This document shows positions 15,758 to 23,601 of a stretch of 37,929 nt of DNA, one piece after another. The notes beneath the pieces were generated by a model that saw only the letters and a program-made list of their open reading frames with translations, did no database searches and was not told the origin of the DNA. The stretch is taken from contig DKPV01000005.1 in assembly GCA_002471375.1 (NCBI GenBank), positions 1-37,929 of the forward strand, given 5' to 3'. Origin of the DNA: Flavobacteriales bacterium UBA7325 (GTDB lineage Bacteria; Bacteroidota; Bacteroidia; Flavobacteriales_D; Crocinitomicaceae). Position numbers and translations under genes: made by a program. Position 1 is the stretch's first letter; the number at the start of each line of letters is the position of its first letter.

Positions 15758-16132
15758 ATGAAATTGAATAAGTTCTTTACATTCGGATTATTCGCGCTAC
15801 TGATTGCGGTAACCTTTGTTTCTTGTCGTAAGAAAGAAGAAACAGTTGCTGTTATTATGGTGTTAGATGCAAGTAGCCAACCTGTTGTTGATGCTACTGT
15901 AGTTGTTTATGGACAGTCTACAACAAATCAGCCTGCAAGTGTTGTTCTTTACGATACCACTTCCACAAATTCAGCAGGTGAAGCAATTTTTAACTTCGAC
16001 GAAGTTTATCAATTAGGACAAGCTGGAGTTGCCGTACTAAATATCGACGTAACTAAAGGATCATTAACGGGTCAAGGAATTATTAAAATTGAGCAAGAAA
16101 CGACGACTAACGAAACCGTTTTCGTTCAATAA
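15758..16132 (+). CDS. Small lipoprotein, paralogue of the preceding gene
   Basis: The 124-residue product has lipobox FVSC (Cys23) followed by RKKEE, which in Bacteroidetes resembles a charged, not Asp-type, lipoprotein N-terminus. The mature domain reads VIMVLDASSQPVVDATVVVYG, then LYDTTSTNSAGEAIFNFDEVY and GQGIIKIEQETTTNETVFVQ, a Thr/Val-rich beta domain like its neighbour. Downstream of the terminator at 16149, a fragment at about 16470-16625 repeats its last 50 residues closely (GQAGVAVMNV..., IIKIEQETTSKETIFL), so a third copy once stood here. The gene ends a two-gene unit and is followed by a strong terminator. Confidence 0.82.
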   Translation: MKLNKFFTFGLFALLIAVTFVSCRKKEETVAVIMVLDASSQPVVDATVVVYGQSTTNQPASVVLYDTTSTNSAGEAIFNFDEVYQLGQAGVAVLNIDVTKGSLTGQGIIKIEQETTTNETVFVQ

Positions 16133-16148
16133 TAAATACTGAAAAAGG

Positions 16149-16186
16149 AAAAAGGTGTTGGACTAAGTTCGGCACCTTTTTTCTTT
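16149..16186 (+). terminator. Intrinsic terminator after the lipoprotein pair
   Basis: AAAAAGGTG pairs with CACCTTTTT (perfect 9-bp stem, 15-nt loop), followed by further T residues. It ends 15366-16132 and, because the stem is A-rich on the other side, could also work on the minus strand. Confidence 0.88.
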
Positions 16187-16224
16187 ATAAGACTAGATAA
16201 TCCTTAGAAGAATGCTCTCCTTTA

Positions 16225-16467
16225 TTATTGCTTCTGCAAGTACAAAAGTTTAGCCTGATGATCAGAAGACAAGTTCGCAATATAGCGGCCAGTATGAAGC
16301 GATTCTATATTAACTAGAACAGTATTTATTCCGGGTAATGATGCATGAGTTGTTTTGTATACTTGACGCCCCAACAAGTCGGTAATTACTATATTCAATG
16401 GAGTCTTACGCTCAGATTGATATTGAATCGTTACACGCGTTCTTGTTGGGTTTGGAAATATATGATA
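16225..16467 (-). pseudogene. Remnant of a T9SS type A C-terminal sorting domain
   Basis: The minus strand is open for 80 codons and reads IFPNPTRTRVTIQYQ, then TPLNIVITDLLGRQVYKT, LPGINTVLVNIESLHTGRY and ends LLYLQKQ before TAA (16225-16227). That is the standard layout of the roughly 75-residue Por-secretion (type A) sorting domain: NPT start, D-x-x-G-R-x-V turn, LxxGxY near the end. Upstream in the same frame there is a stop at 16468-16470 and no gene body; a different frame carries a few linker-like residues, so both a frameshift and a truncation are present. It is therefore the tail of a lost secreted protein, with its main part replaced by the plus-strand fossil next to it. Confidence 0.85.
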
Positions 16468-16469
16468 TT

Positions 16470-16625
16470 AATAGTGTTATTCGATTCAACTTCAACGATG
16501 GATATTAACTTGGTCAAGCAGGTGTCGCGGTAATGAATGTTGAAGCGGAGAAGGAAGGTAATATAGCAACTGGTATTATCAAGATTGAACAAGAAACGAC
16601 TTCAAAAGAGACGATTTTTCTCTAA
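16470..16625 (+). pseudogene. C-terminal fragment of a third lipoprotein paralogue
   Basis: From about 16470 the plus strand reads NSVIRFNFNDGY, a TAA at 16506-16508, then LGQAGVAVMNVEAEKEG and TGIIKIEQETTSKETIFL before TAA at 16623. The intact gene at 15758 has NFDEVYQLGQAGVAVLNI and IIKIEQETTTNETVFV at the same places. The internal stop lies where the intact gene has a CAA codon (Gln), a single C-to-T change. The first two-thirds, including signal peptide, are missing. The left border overlaps or abuts the minus-strand sorting-domain remnant within about 16460-16500, so a rearrangement joined the two. Confidence 0.85.
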
Positions 16626-16669
16626 CGTTGAATTGCTTATATTCGCAGTCTTGATTAAGCACCAACTCA

Positions 16670-17467
16670 ATGCAAGAAAGACACAAGGATAGAAAACGAT
16701 ATTTTAATGAGCAGATTACCACTGTTGAGAAATACGTTATCCCATATATCAATGAAGTAATTGAAGTCACTCCTGAGCTTTCCGTGCTTGAAATAGGGTG
16801 TGGAGAAGGTGGGAATTTAAAGCCCTTTCTTGACATCGGTTGCAAGCGTGTTGTTGGTGTAGATTTGTCTGAAAAGAAAATCATCAATGCCCGTGAATAC
16901 CTTGCTGATCATCCGCATAATGACAATTTAGAGCTCTTCTTCAAGGATATTTATGACATGGACGATTTGGGACAATTCGATCTCATCATAACACGAGATG
17001 TTCTCGAGCATATTCATGGTCAGGAACGTTTTATGGAATTCATGAAAGGGTTTTTAAAACCCGGAGGAAAGTTTTTCCAAGGTTTTCCACCCTGGCAAAA
17101 TCCTTTTGGTGGACATCAGCAAATGTGCAACAGTAAGTTCTTATCCAAGCTCCCTTATTTTCATTTAATGCCAATGTTCATGTACAAGGGTGTTTTGAAG
17201 TTGTTTAAAGAGCATCCTGGGGATATCGAAGATTTGGCAGAAATTAAAGAAACCGGAATCTCTATAGAACGTTTTGAGCGAATCCTCAAAAAATCGAGCT
17301 ATAAGAAAGATAAACGCACTTTCTACTTCATCCAGCCAAATTATGAGGTAAAGTTTGGATTGAAACCACGAAAACAATGGAAACTCTTTTCTTGGATACC
17401 ATGGGTTAGAAACTTTACCATGACCGCCGCTTATTACATTGTTTCGCTCGAGGAAGAAAAGGTTTAA
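16670..17467 (+). CDS. Class I SAM-dependent methyltransferase
   Basis: The 265-residue protein contains motif I LEIGCGEGGNL (40-50), motif II region VVGVDLSEKKI (61-71), the FDLIITRDVLEHI segment with the acidic-Leu-Glu-His feature of small-molecule methyltransferases, and the LKPGGKFFQGFPPW motif. A C-terminal part (about 150-265) is rich in aromatic and basic residues, probably substrate recognition. The substrate cannot be told from sequence; glycan- or lipid-modifying methyltransferases share this form (UbiE/Methyltransf_11/25-like). It starts at ATG 16670, 45 nt after the fossil region, and its end overlaps the convergent exonuclease by 4 nt. Confidence 0.88.
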   Translation: MQERHKDRKRYFNEQITTVEKYVIPYINEVIEVTPELSVLEIGCGEGGNLKPFLDIGCKRVVGVDLSEKKIINAREYLADHPHNDNLELFFKDIYDMDDLGQFDLIITRDVLEHIHGQERFMEFMKGFLKPGGKFFQGFPPWQNPFGGHQQMCNSKFLSKLPYFHLMPMFMYKGVLKLFKEHPGDIEDLAEIKETGISIERFERILKKSSYKKDKRTFYFIQPNYEVKFGLKPRKQWKLFSWIPWVRNFTMTAAYYIVSLEEEKV

Positions 17468-18183
17468 GAATAATGTATTTCGCTCTCTTCAACAAGAGCT
17501 CCTCCTTGCATTTTCACGAATAACTGTATCAACGCGACAACATCTTTCTCGCAATAAACCTTGATTCGTTCCAAATCATTTTCTTCAAAGTACACTCTGG
17601 CAACATCGGCTCCTGAAATATCATCTTTCGGTGTAGGTATTTCAAACACATGACATAAAAGCGCAAGAGAGGTATATGCTTTAAAGTCGCCAAATTTCCA
17701 CAGTTCCATTGTGTCAAGATGCGGTATTTCCCATGGTTTCTTACCAGCAATATTTAATGCGTAGGGTAATTTTATTCCTAGAATAAGCATGCGGCGACAG
17801 ATATATGGAAAATCAAACTCCTTCGCATTGTGTCCACAGAGGATACTATGGGGTGAGTTGTAATGTTCATCCAGTAATGATTTGAACTGATTTAGAAGCG
17901 TCTCCTCATCGTCATGGTAAAAAGATTTCATTCTAATCTGCTTACCGGTTGGACTCGCAGTAATAAAACCAACTGAAATACATACAATCTGTCCAAATTC
18001 TGCAAAAATTCCTCCACGCATATCGTACAACTGTTCAAATGATCTTTCCTCATTTTGCTGAAAGCGGGTTTTAGCTTCAAATAATTCTCGCGTCTTATCC
18101 TCTAGCTTAGCAAATTCGTACGTTTGTGGGACTGTTTCAATATCGAGAAACAATATTTTTTCTAGGTTAACTCTGTCTAACAT
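17464..18183 (-). CDS. DEDDy 3'-5' exonuclease (PolB exonuclease-like)
   Basis: The 239-residue protein keeps all exonuclease motifs: Exo I FLDIETVP (Asp14, Glu16), Exo II HNAKEFDFPYICRRM (Asp124) and Exo III YCEKDVVAL (Tyr210, Asp214). The Tyr four residues ahead of the last Asp places it in the DEDDy class, and the sequence resembles the 'predicted 3'-5' exonuclease related to the PolB exonuclease domain' family common in Bacteroidetes. Such proteins remove 3' nucleotides from DNA or RNA with two metal ions. There is no polymerase domain. The start ATG at 18183 is well placed; the gene is transcribed alone and its 3' end overlaps the methyltransferase by 4 nt. Confidence 0.85.
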   Translation of the reverse strand: MLDRVNLEKILFLDIETVPQTYEFAKLEDKTRELFEAKTRFQQNEERSFEQLYDMRGGIFAEFGQIVCISVGFITASPTGKQIRMKSFYHDDEETLLNQFKSLLDEHYNSPHSILCGHNAKEFDFPYICRRMLILGIKLPYALNIAGKKPWEIPHLDTMELWKFGDFKAYTSLALLCHVFEIPTPKDDISGADVARVYFEENDLERIKVYCEKDVVALIQLFVKMQGGALVEESEIHYS

Positions 18184-18236
18184 TACTTAAATCTTGTGGT
18201 CATTTTTATTCGTCTTCCATTCAAGTTAGTGAAAAA

Positions 18237-18267
18237 TTGGAGATTAAAAACAAAAAACTCAACTTTG
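18237..18267 (+). promoter_or_regulatory. Probable promoter for the GAF/fRMsr gene
   Basis: TTG at 18237-18239, 20-nt spacer, then CAACTTTG (18260-18267), which differs from TAnnTTTG only at the first base. The predicted leader is about 10 nt. Confidence 0.5.
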
Positions 18268-18281
18268 TATAAAGTACCGTT

Positions 18282-18761
18282 ATGGCAGAGGAACTGATCC
18301 AAATTTTAGGAAATAAAGAAGATGTTTATTCAAGCATCCTTTTACAAATTAAAGCGCTAGTCGGTGATGAAAAAGATAGCATCGCCAATCTTGCAAACGT
18401 CTCTGCTGCGCTAAAAGAGACGTTCGGTTTTCTATGGGTTGGGTTTTATCTTGTAAAAGATGACGAATTAGTGTTAGGTCCATTCCAAGGGCCTATTGCC
18501 TGTACAAGAATTAAAATGGGGCGAGGTGTTTGCGGAAAAAGCTGGGAAGATGTGGCTACGATTGTCGTGGCAAATGTCGCTGAATTCCCGGGGCATATAG
18601 CATGCAGTTCCGCCTCTAAAAGTGAAATTGTTGTACCTCTTATACAAGATTCTAAAGTGATTGCCGTTCTTGATGTCGATAGTGATGAATTCGCTACATT
18701 TGACGAAGTGGACGCACACTACCTTAATCAACTCTGTGAATGGCTCGTTACCATTATTTAA
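18282..18761 (+). CDS. msrC: Free methionine-(R)-sulfoxide reductase (GAF domain)
   Basis: This 159-residue GAF-fold enzyme reduces free L-methionine-(R)-sulfoxide, repairing oxidised Met in the cytoplasm. The hallmarks are LGPFQGPIACTRI (Cys74), GRGVCGKSW (Cys84) and FPGHIACSSASKSEIVVP (Cys108); these three cysteines keep the spacing of the catalytic/resolving cysteines Cys84, Cys94 and Cys118 of the E. coli enzyme. ATLDEVD-like FDEVDAHYLNQL closes the domain. It has its own probable promoter. The next gene starts 22 nt inside its end, so the two are co-transcribed, though an obvious functional link is missing. Confidence 0.93.
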   Translation: MAEELIQILGNKEDVYSSILLQIKALVGDEKDSIANLANVSAALKETFGFLWVGFYLVKDDELVLGPFQGPIACTRIKMGRGVCGKSWEDVATIVVANVAEFPGHIACSSASKSEIVVPLIQDSKVIAVLDVDSDEFATFDEVDAHYLNQLCEWLVTII

Positions 18762-20311
18762 TCGGAATACTCTCCCTACTGTTAGTGGGGTGTGCTCAAG
18801 TTGGAACAATCTCGGGGGGTGACGAAGATATCTTTGCTCCAAAACCGATAAATGAGGGTGTTTCACCGCCGAATGCTTCCTCCTTTTTTACTTCGAAGAA
18901 AGTTGAAATCCCTTTTGATGAATTCTTCACTTTAAACAACCCGGTCCAAAATATACAGATTGTGCCCCCTCATGCGAAGATCAAATCTAAAGTGAAAGGA
19001 AAAACATTAATCCTATCATGGGATGAGGACCTTGAGGCAAATACAACGTATGCGATCTATCTAAATCGAGCGGTAAAAGATTTGTCTGAATCGAATGATT
19101 CGATTATGCAGTATGTTTTTTCTACTGGATCGACACTTGATTCTTTGTCATATTCCGTTTCGGCAGTTGATGCTCGAACGAATACCGCAATGAAAGATAT
19201 CCTAGTTGGATTATACAACCCTGAAGATGGCACAATTCTGAACTTCGCTCAAACGGATCGTTTTGGAAATGCCACGTTAAGTTATCTCAAAGAACGAGCG
19301 TATAAATTGATTGCCTTTAACGACGAAAATGGAGATTTAATTCCTCAGCCATTCGAAACTGTTGGGTTTTTCGAGGACTCATTAATTCAGCTTGACTCCT
19401 CATTTGTATCTCCCGACGCGTTTAGGATGTTTAAACCTCTCGAAAAAGCAAAAATTGAAGCAGTTAAATTTAACCCTCCATCCAACTTTCTTATAGAACT
19501 GAATCGGACTGTTGAAAATGAAAATATCTACCTGGATGGGATTCTTCAAGCACCGGAGAAGTACACTGTAAATTCAAATAATTCTATAACTCTTTACGTC
19601 AATTCTGAGGAGTTAATTAGCCCGTCAGGTGAAATGGTCTACCAAGACGATCATTTCAGTGACACTGCATCCTATCGTGTGTTAGATGCTCAAAAGAAAG
19701 GAAGTGTTCTTGTTAAGCCATCGAATAATGGCCTCTTTAGTCCTAGTGATAGTGCTGGGTTCGTCGTGAATGACATCATAACCAAGCTAAACTCTGAACT
19801 CATTACTATAAGAAACAGTAAAGACTCGACACTACTAACATCGTTTATTGGTTACGATAAGAATGTAGTTGACATTTACCTAAATCGAGAACTAAGCGAT
19901 CAATACATTGTGGCCTTTAAGGAGGGCGCAATTGAAACTACAAACGGAACAAGCAAAGCTTTTGAAGGGACAGTTCAGTTTAATTCTCAGAAAAAATATG
20001 GTAGCCTCTCCTTAGACTTAAGTCACTACGAACATTCTATTGTGCTGGAGGTACTAAGCGGAACTAACATTGTTGATGAATTAGAATTGAAACCTTCTGA
20101 TTTAACTTCGCCTATTGTACTTACTGAATTATCTCCTGGTAGCTATACCTTCAAAATTATTCATGATTCAAATTATAATGGCCGCTGGGATGGAGGTGAC
20201 TTGAAGACTCGGCGCCAACCAGAACAAGTTGACATCTATTCGAGCCCGACGAAAGTAAGAGCCAATTGGGAAGTGGAAGTAAGCTTGGTTCCAATAGCCA
20301 AGACGCCCTAA
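18740..20311 (+). CDS. Ig-like domain lipoprotein (Big_5 type)
   Basis: The 523-residue product carries a type II signal peptide with lipobox LLVGC (Cys18), then the well-known opening AQVGTISGGDEDIFAPKPI...PPNAS, which marks a conserved Bacteroidetes lipoprotein with an N-terminal bacterial Ig-like (Big_5) domain: VEIPFDEFFTLNN, IQIVPP, GKTLILSWDEDLEANTTYAIYL. The remainder is beta-rich with a DARTNTAMKDILVGLYNP carboxypeptidase-regulatory-like part, and it ends with FKIIHDSNYNGRWDGGD, also typical of the family. It is expected in the outer membrane. Its ATG overlaps the end of msrC by 22 nt; translation start there is favoured because the signal peptide begins at once. Exact function is unknown. 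Confidence 0.87.
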   Translation: MARYHYLIGILSLLLVGCAQVGTISGGDEDIFAPKPINEGVSPPNASSFFTSKKVEIPFDEFFTLNNPVQNIQIVPPHAKIKSKVKGKTLILSWDEDLEANTTYAIYLNRAVKDLSESNDSIMQYVFSTGSTLDSLSYSVSAVDARTNTAMKDILVGLYNPEDGTILNFAQTDRFGNATLSYLKERAYKLIAFNDENGDLIPQPFETVGFFEDSLIQLDSSFVSPDAFRMFKPLEKAKIEAVKFNPPSNFLIELNRTVENENIYLDGILQAPEKYTVNSNNSITLYVNSEELISPSGEMVYQDDHFSDTASYRVLDAQKKGSVLVKPSNNGLFSPSDSAGFVVNDIITKLNSELITIRNSKDSTLLTSFIGYDKNVVDIYLNRELSDQYIVAFKEGAIETTNGTSKAFEGTVQFNSQKKYGSLSLDLSHYEHSIVLEVLSGTNIVDELELKPSDLTSPIVLTELSPGSYTFKIIHDSNYNGRWDGGDLKTRRQPEQVDIYSSPTKVRANWEVEVSLVPIAKTP

Positions 20312-20315
20312 ATAA

Positions 20316-21620
20316 CTACATCAGTCGATCGATCCTGAGAAATACATTCCAGTATTTATCTTTCGTCATATCGGACCAATGAATATCGTAGTATCTATAT
20401 TGGTAGGTTTGAATCTGACATATAACAAGTAGTATTGAAATCACCGAAATATATATCGCTCTTCGTTTCATATCTCGCAAGGCTACCCCAATAAGGATTG
20501 CAAATAGAGGTAAGTACTCAACATAAACTCTTGACGAAAAACTACCACCATAATACCAGCTCCACCAGGACGATAGTATATAGGTTATCATGACGAAAAA
20601 CAACAGCCATGTTATCATCATATATTTAGACTTATTCCACAAATACCAAAGTCCAACAAAGGCGAGTAAATACATTGGGGTATATAAAAACAAGCCTTTT
20701 TTATAGCTAAAGAGAATATCAATAAAATGAGGGTGAAGAAAATCAAACCCCTCATCTGTATAGCTGTAAATAAAAAAGCTTCCTACCGATATTTTATAGA
20801 TAAAGAGTTGAATAGAAACAACACCAAAGAAGAGCAATAAGGCTAAAAGAAAATTAAAAGGGCGCTTAAGTAAGTTCAATGTTGAACGACTAAATGCTTC
20901 CCACGAACCTGCCATAAAGGGCAAGGAAAAAATAATCATTCCATTTATTGGACGAATTAGAACAATCATCCCTAATAACGCCGCAAGAATAATAGAATAC
21001 TTTGCTTTATCCGAGGTGAAAAACAGCTTACTGAAGTATACAAACATTGCTACAAAAGCAAAAGAGAAAATATGCGATGTACCTACTTCAACAATGGCGT
21101 AATAAAACAAGTTCGTACCAAATACTGTTACCACTAAAACAATCACCTTATGCCACTCTTTAATGTCGTAAAAGTCAAGTAGTTTATTCGTGTAAATTAG
21201 TCCTAACATAAGGTAGAAAACACCTGATAAGCTTATGAAAATCATGTAATACCATGAGTATCCATCTGTGTCTTTGTCACTGGCGTGACTCCATAGATGC
21301 CCCAACAAAAAAAAGGGGGCCTCGGCAATTGCTGTTCCACAATAAAACTTATTCGTAACCCCGCCCTCCTGAATACTTCGGTAATCAAACATCTGATTAC
21401 TGTTGAAGTATTTCTTCAGTTCAATCTCCTCAAAGAAACCATAATTCAGGTCTCCATAAATAAATGTAGCAGGCAGTGTTGCATAGTAACCTCTTGCATC
21501 GGAGCCCAGAGTTGTTTTCCAATCCTCCCCGTGCCATCGAAGATTTGACAGGATCGTTGTCATCAACAGTGCGACAATAATGATTATGATTCCAGACGGT
21601 TTTAGCCAGTTAGATTTCAT
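20316..21620 (-). CDS. Polytopic membrane protein, GT-C glycosyltransferase-like
   Basis: The 434-residue protein has about ten to eleven membrane segments. After the first segment comes a long extracytoplasmic loop starting GSDARGYYATLPATFIYGDLNYGFF, where GT-C mannosyltransferase-like enzymes keep an acidic catalytic residue. Another family trait is a late loop with YGGSFSSRVYVEYLP. I know similar proteins (SDGKGYYAYLPAIF...) in Bacteroidetes with no assigned function. A lipid-linked sugar transferase in the inner membrane is plausible, supported only weakly by the flippase-like gene upstream on the other strand. The ends are convergent with the Ig-like lipoprotein, 4 nt apart, without a visible terminator. 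Confidence 0.65.
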   Translation of the reverse strand: MKSNWLKPSGIIIIIVALLMTTILSNLRWHGEDWKTTLGSDARGYYATLPATFIYGDLNYGFFEEIELKKYFNSNQMFDYRSIQEGGVTNKFYCGTAIAEAPFFLLGHLWSHASDKDTDGYSWYYMIFISLSGVFYLMLGLIYTNKLLDFYDIKEWHKVIVLVVTVFGTNLFYYAIVEVGTSHIFSFAFVAMFVYFSKLFFTSDKAKYSIILAALLGMIVLIRPINGMIIFSLPFMAGSWEAFSRSTLNLLKRPFNFLLALLLFFGVVSIQLFIYKISVGSFFIYSYTDEGFDFLHPHFIDILFSYKKGLFLYTPMYLLAFVGLWYLWNKSKYMMITWLLFFVMITYILSSWWSWYYGGSFSSRVYVEYLPLFAILIGVALRDMKRRAIYISVISILLVICQIQTYQYRYYDIHWSDMTKDKYWNVFLRIDRLM

Positions 21621-21837
21621 TCATCCTTTGTTTATTTCCCTCAACATGAAGGCTAATTTACAATAATAATTTCCTCTCTTGAATAGCGTGGAACAACAAC
21701 GAATCGTATTTATTCAATTTTTCACTATACAGAACTGAAGTTTTCGATTTGGTTTTGAAGTTCTTATCTTTATCCTAGCATTCAAACAAAAAAATTCAGA
21801 TCGCTCATAACTGCTCGATCTTAAAAACTAACAGTTC

Positions 21838-23004
21838 ATGAAGTCGCCAATGAAATCTGCGTTCAGCGGATGGAAAATTGCTCTAGCCCTAATCATTGGG
21901 TTATCCATTTCGTGTTGGGTGCTTTATCGAAGTATTTCGCAGATTCATTTTGTTGAAGTTAAGGACGGAACTGGGACACATGCGTGGGTTGATGGGAATA
22001 GCAATAAAATAATTGATATTCACGATGAGTCGGATTTCAAATTAAGTAAACAAGGCACATATCGAGAACAAACTGTTTCGGATGCGTTGAGTCAGGTTAA
22101 CTGGACGAGCTCGTCCTGGTTTTGGATGATCGGAGCTCTAGTGTTTATGGTGTTTCGAGACTTCTTCTATATGCTTAGAATTCGGCTTCTTACTAAGAAC
22201 AAACTAACCTGGCGGGCGGCCTTCTACGTGATTATGATTTGGGAATTTGCTTCTGCTCTTTCGCCTGGTGTTGTCGGTGGAGCCGCGGTCGCTATGTTTA
22301 TTCTCAATAGAGAAACTATTCCATTTGGACGCGCAACCGCCATTGTAATCATCACGGCATTCATGGACAACTTATTCTACGTGGTGATGATCCCGTTTGT
22401 GTTTTTATTCATTCACCATAGTGAACTGTTTCCAGTCGACCAAGGTAGTTCTGTAACGTTGACCTGGTGGTTCTGGGTAGGTTTTGGAATCATCTTTTTG
22501 ATCTGTAGTTTACTGTATCTTACAATCTTTTGGTATCCAAAATTGGCAACTCGATTCTTGCTATTCATTTTTCGAATTCCTTTTCTCAAACGCTGGAAGT
22601 TTATCGCCAAAGAATGGGGTAAGGATATAGAGAAGGCATCTAAAGAGTTTAAGCAGGAAACAAGGCTCTTTTGGGGTAAAGTTTTTCTAACCACAATGGC
22701 AAGTTGGATCTCTCGCTATCTAGTTATTAACGCAATACTGAATGCCTTTTTAGACCTTGGGTTTATGGATAACATTAAGGTTCTTGGACAGCAGTTAGTG
22801 TTATGGCTTTTTATGCTTGTGAGTCCAACGCCCGGCGGCAGTGGGGTTGCAGAGTTTGCTTTTGGAGAACTCCTTGCATCCTTCAGCTCATCGGCAATAT
22901 TACTTGCGGGCTTAGCTATATTATGGAGACTAATCTCCTATTTTCCCTACTTATTTATCGGTTCCATATTATTACCCGCTTGGATAAGAAGAACGCGGAA
23001 ATAA
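21838..23004 (+). CDS. Flippase-like membrane protein (LPG synthase TM domain family)
   Basis: The 388-residue protein belongs to the lysylphosphatidylglycerol synthase transmembrane/UPF0104 family: LRIRLLTKNKLTWRAAFYVI, EFASALSPGVVGGAAVAMFIL, ATAIVIITAFMDNLFYVVM and the late SPTPGGSGVAEFAFGELL motif. About eight membrane segments are visible. The family moves or hosts lipid substrates across the inner membrane; no lysyl-transferase domain is attached. Unusual is a soluble insert at about residues 37-95 between the first two membrane segments, containing HAWVDGNSNKIIDIHDESDF. The 217 nt upstream are gene-free. It is divergent from the GT-C-like gene, so the pair may serve the same glycolipid route, which is inference. 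Confidence 0.85.
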   Translation: MKSPMKSAFSGWKIALALIIGLSISCWVLYRSISQIHFVEVKDGTGTHAWVDGNSNKIIDIHDESDFKLSKQGTYREQTVSDALSQVNWTSSSWFWMIGALVFMVFRDFFYMLRIRLLTKNKLTWRAAFYVIMIWEFASALSPGVVGGAAVAMFILNRETIPFGRATAIVIITAFMDNLFYVVMIPFVFLFIHHSELFPVDQGSSVTLTWWFWVGFGIIFLICSLLYLTIFWYPKLATRFLLFIFRIPFLKRWKFIAKEWGKDIEKASKEFKQETRLFWGKVFLTTMASWISRYLVINAILNAFLDLGFMDNIKVLGQQLVLWLFMLVSPTPGGSGVAEFAFGELLASFSSSAILLAGLAILWRLISYFPYLFIGSILLPAWIRRTRK

Positions 23005-23010
23005 AAAGCA

Positions 23011-23601
23011 CTACTTGTTAAAAAGAAGTTGATAGGTGGTACTTGCTACAACTATTAAAAGCACATAAACCATCTCAGGAATGTCTACTACCTGAGCCAA
23101 CCCTATCGCGATTCCAGCAGCTCCAATTATTACCAAGTACGCTTTTATGTGTGGGTTCCAAATTTCATTCTGAGTAACTTTCTGAAATTGACCGATCATG
23201 AAAAAGGACATTTTATACTGTTGATAAGCGCCAAATGCAACTAGCGGTGTAAACACATAACCTTGTTGAATACCCAGCTCTTCGTAGGTCCAAAAAGCAA
23301 AAATTTCCGTTTTGAAATTAATTGCAGGGTCAATAAAATACATTGCCGCGTGAACAGCTAACAATGTAATCGAAAGAAAAATGGCACTTTGAAAACCATA
23401 AGAAGTTCGTAGTTTTTGTCCTATTCCGCTAAATTCAATTGTTTTTTTCGACTTTAAGTGTGTAATCACTTCAGAAGCGATCATGTCTAAGAAATAAAAA
23501 AGTAGAATAAAGTACAGTCCCCAGTCCCAAAATAGTATTCCAGCTAGTGGAATAACAGCATCGGCGACAAGCTGAACATATTTAGGATTAAGCTTTCTCA
23601 C
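23011..23601 (-). CDS. Membrane protein of unknown function
   Basis: The 196-residue protein has about five to six hydrophobic segments and few charged residues. The start MRKLNPKYVQLVADAVIPLAG is followed by LLFYFLDMIASEVITHLKSKK, a pattern loosely like DUF6498-type membrane proteins with an acidic residue in the second membrane segment; I cannot assign it. Its ATG overlaps the stop of the upstream TPR lipoprotein by 4 nt (ATGA), so the two are translationally coupled. It converges with the flippase-like gene 6 nt away. No catalytic motif is seen. Confidence 0.6.
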   Translation of the reverse strand: MRKLNPKYVQLVADAVIPLAGILFWDWGLYFILLFYFLDMIASEVITHLKSKKTIEFSGIGQKLRTSYGFQSAIFLSITLLAVHAAMYFIDPAINFKTEIFAFWTYEELGIQQGYVFTPLVAFGAYQQYKMSFFMIGQFQKVTQNEIWNPHIKAYLVIIGAAGIAIGLAQVVDIPEMVYVLLIVVASTTYQLLFNK

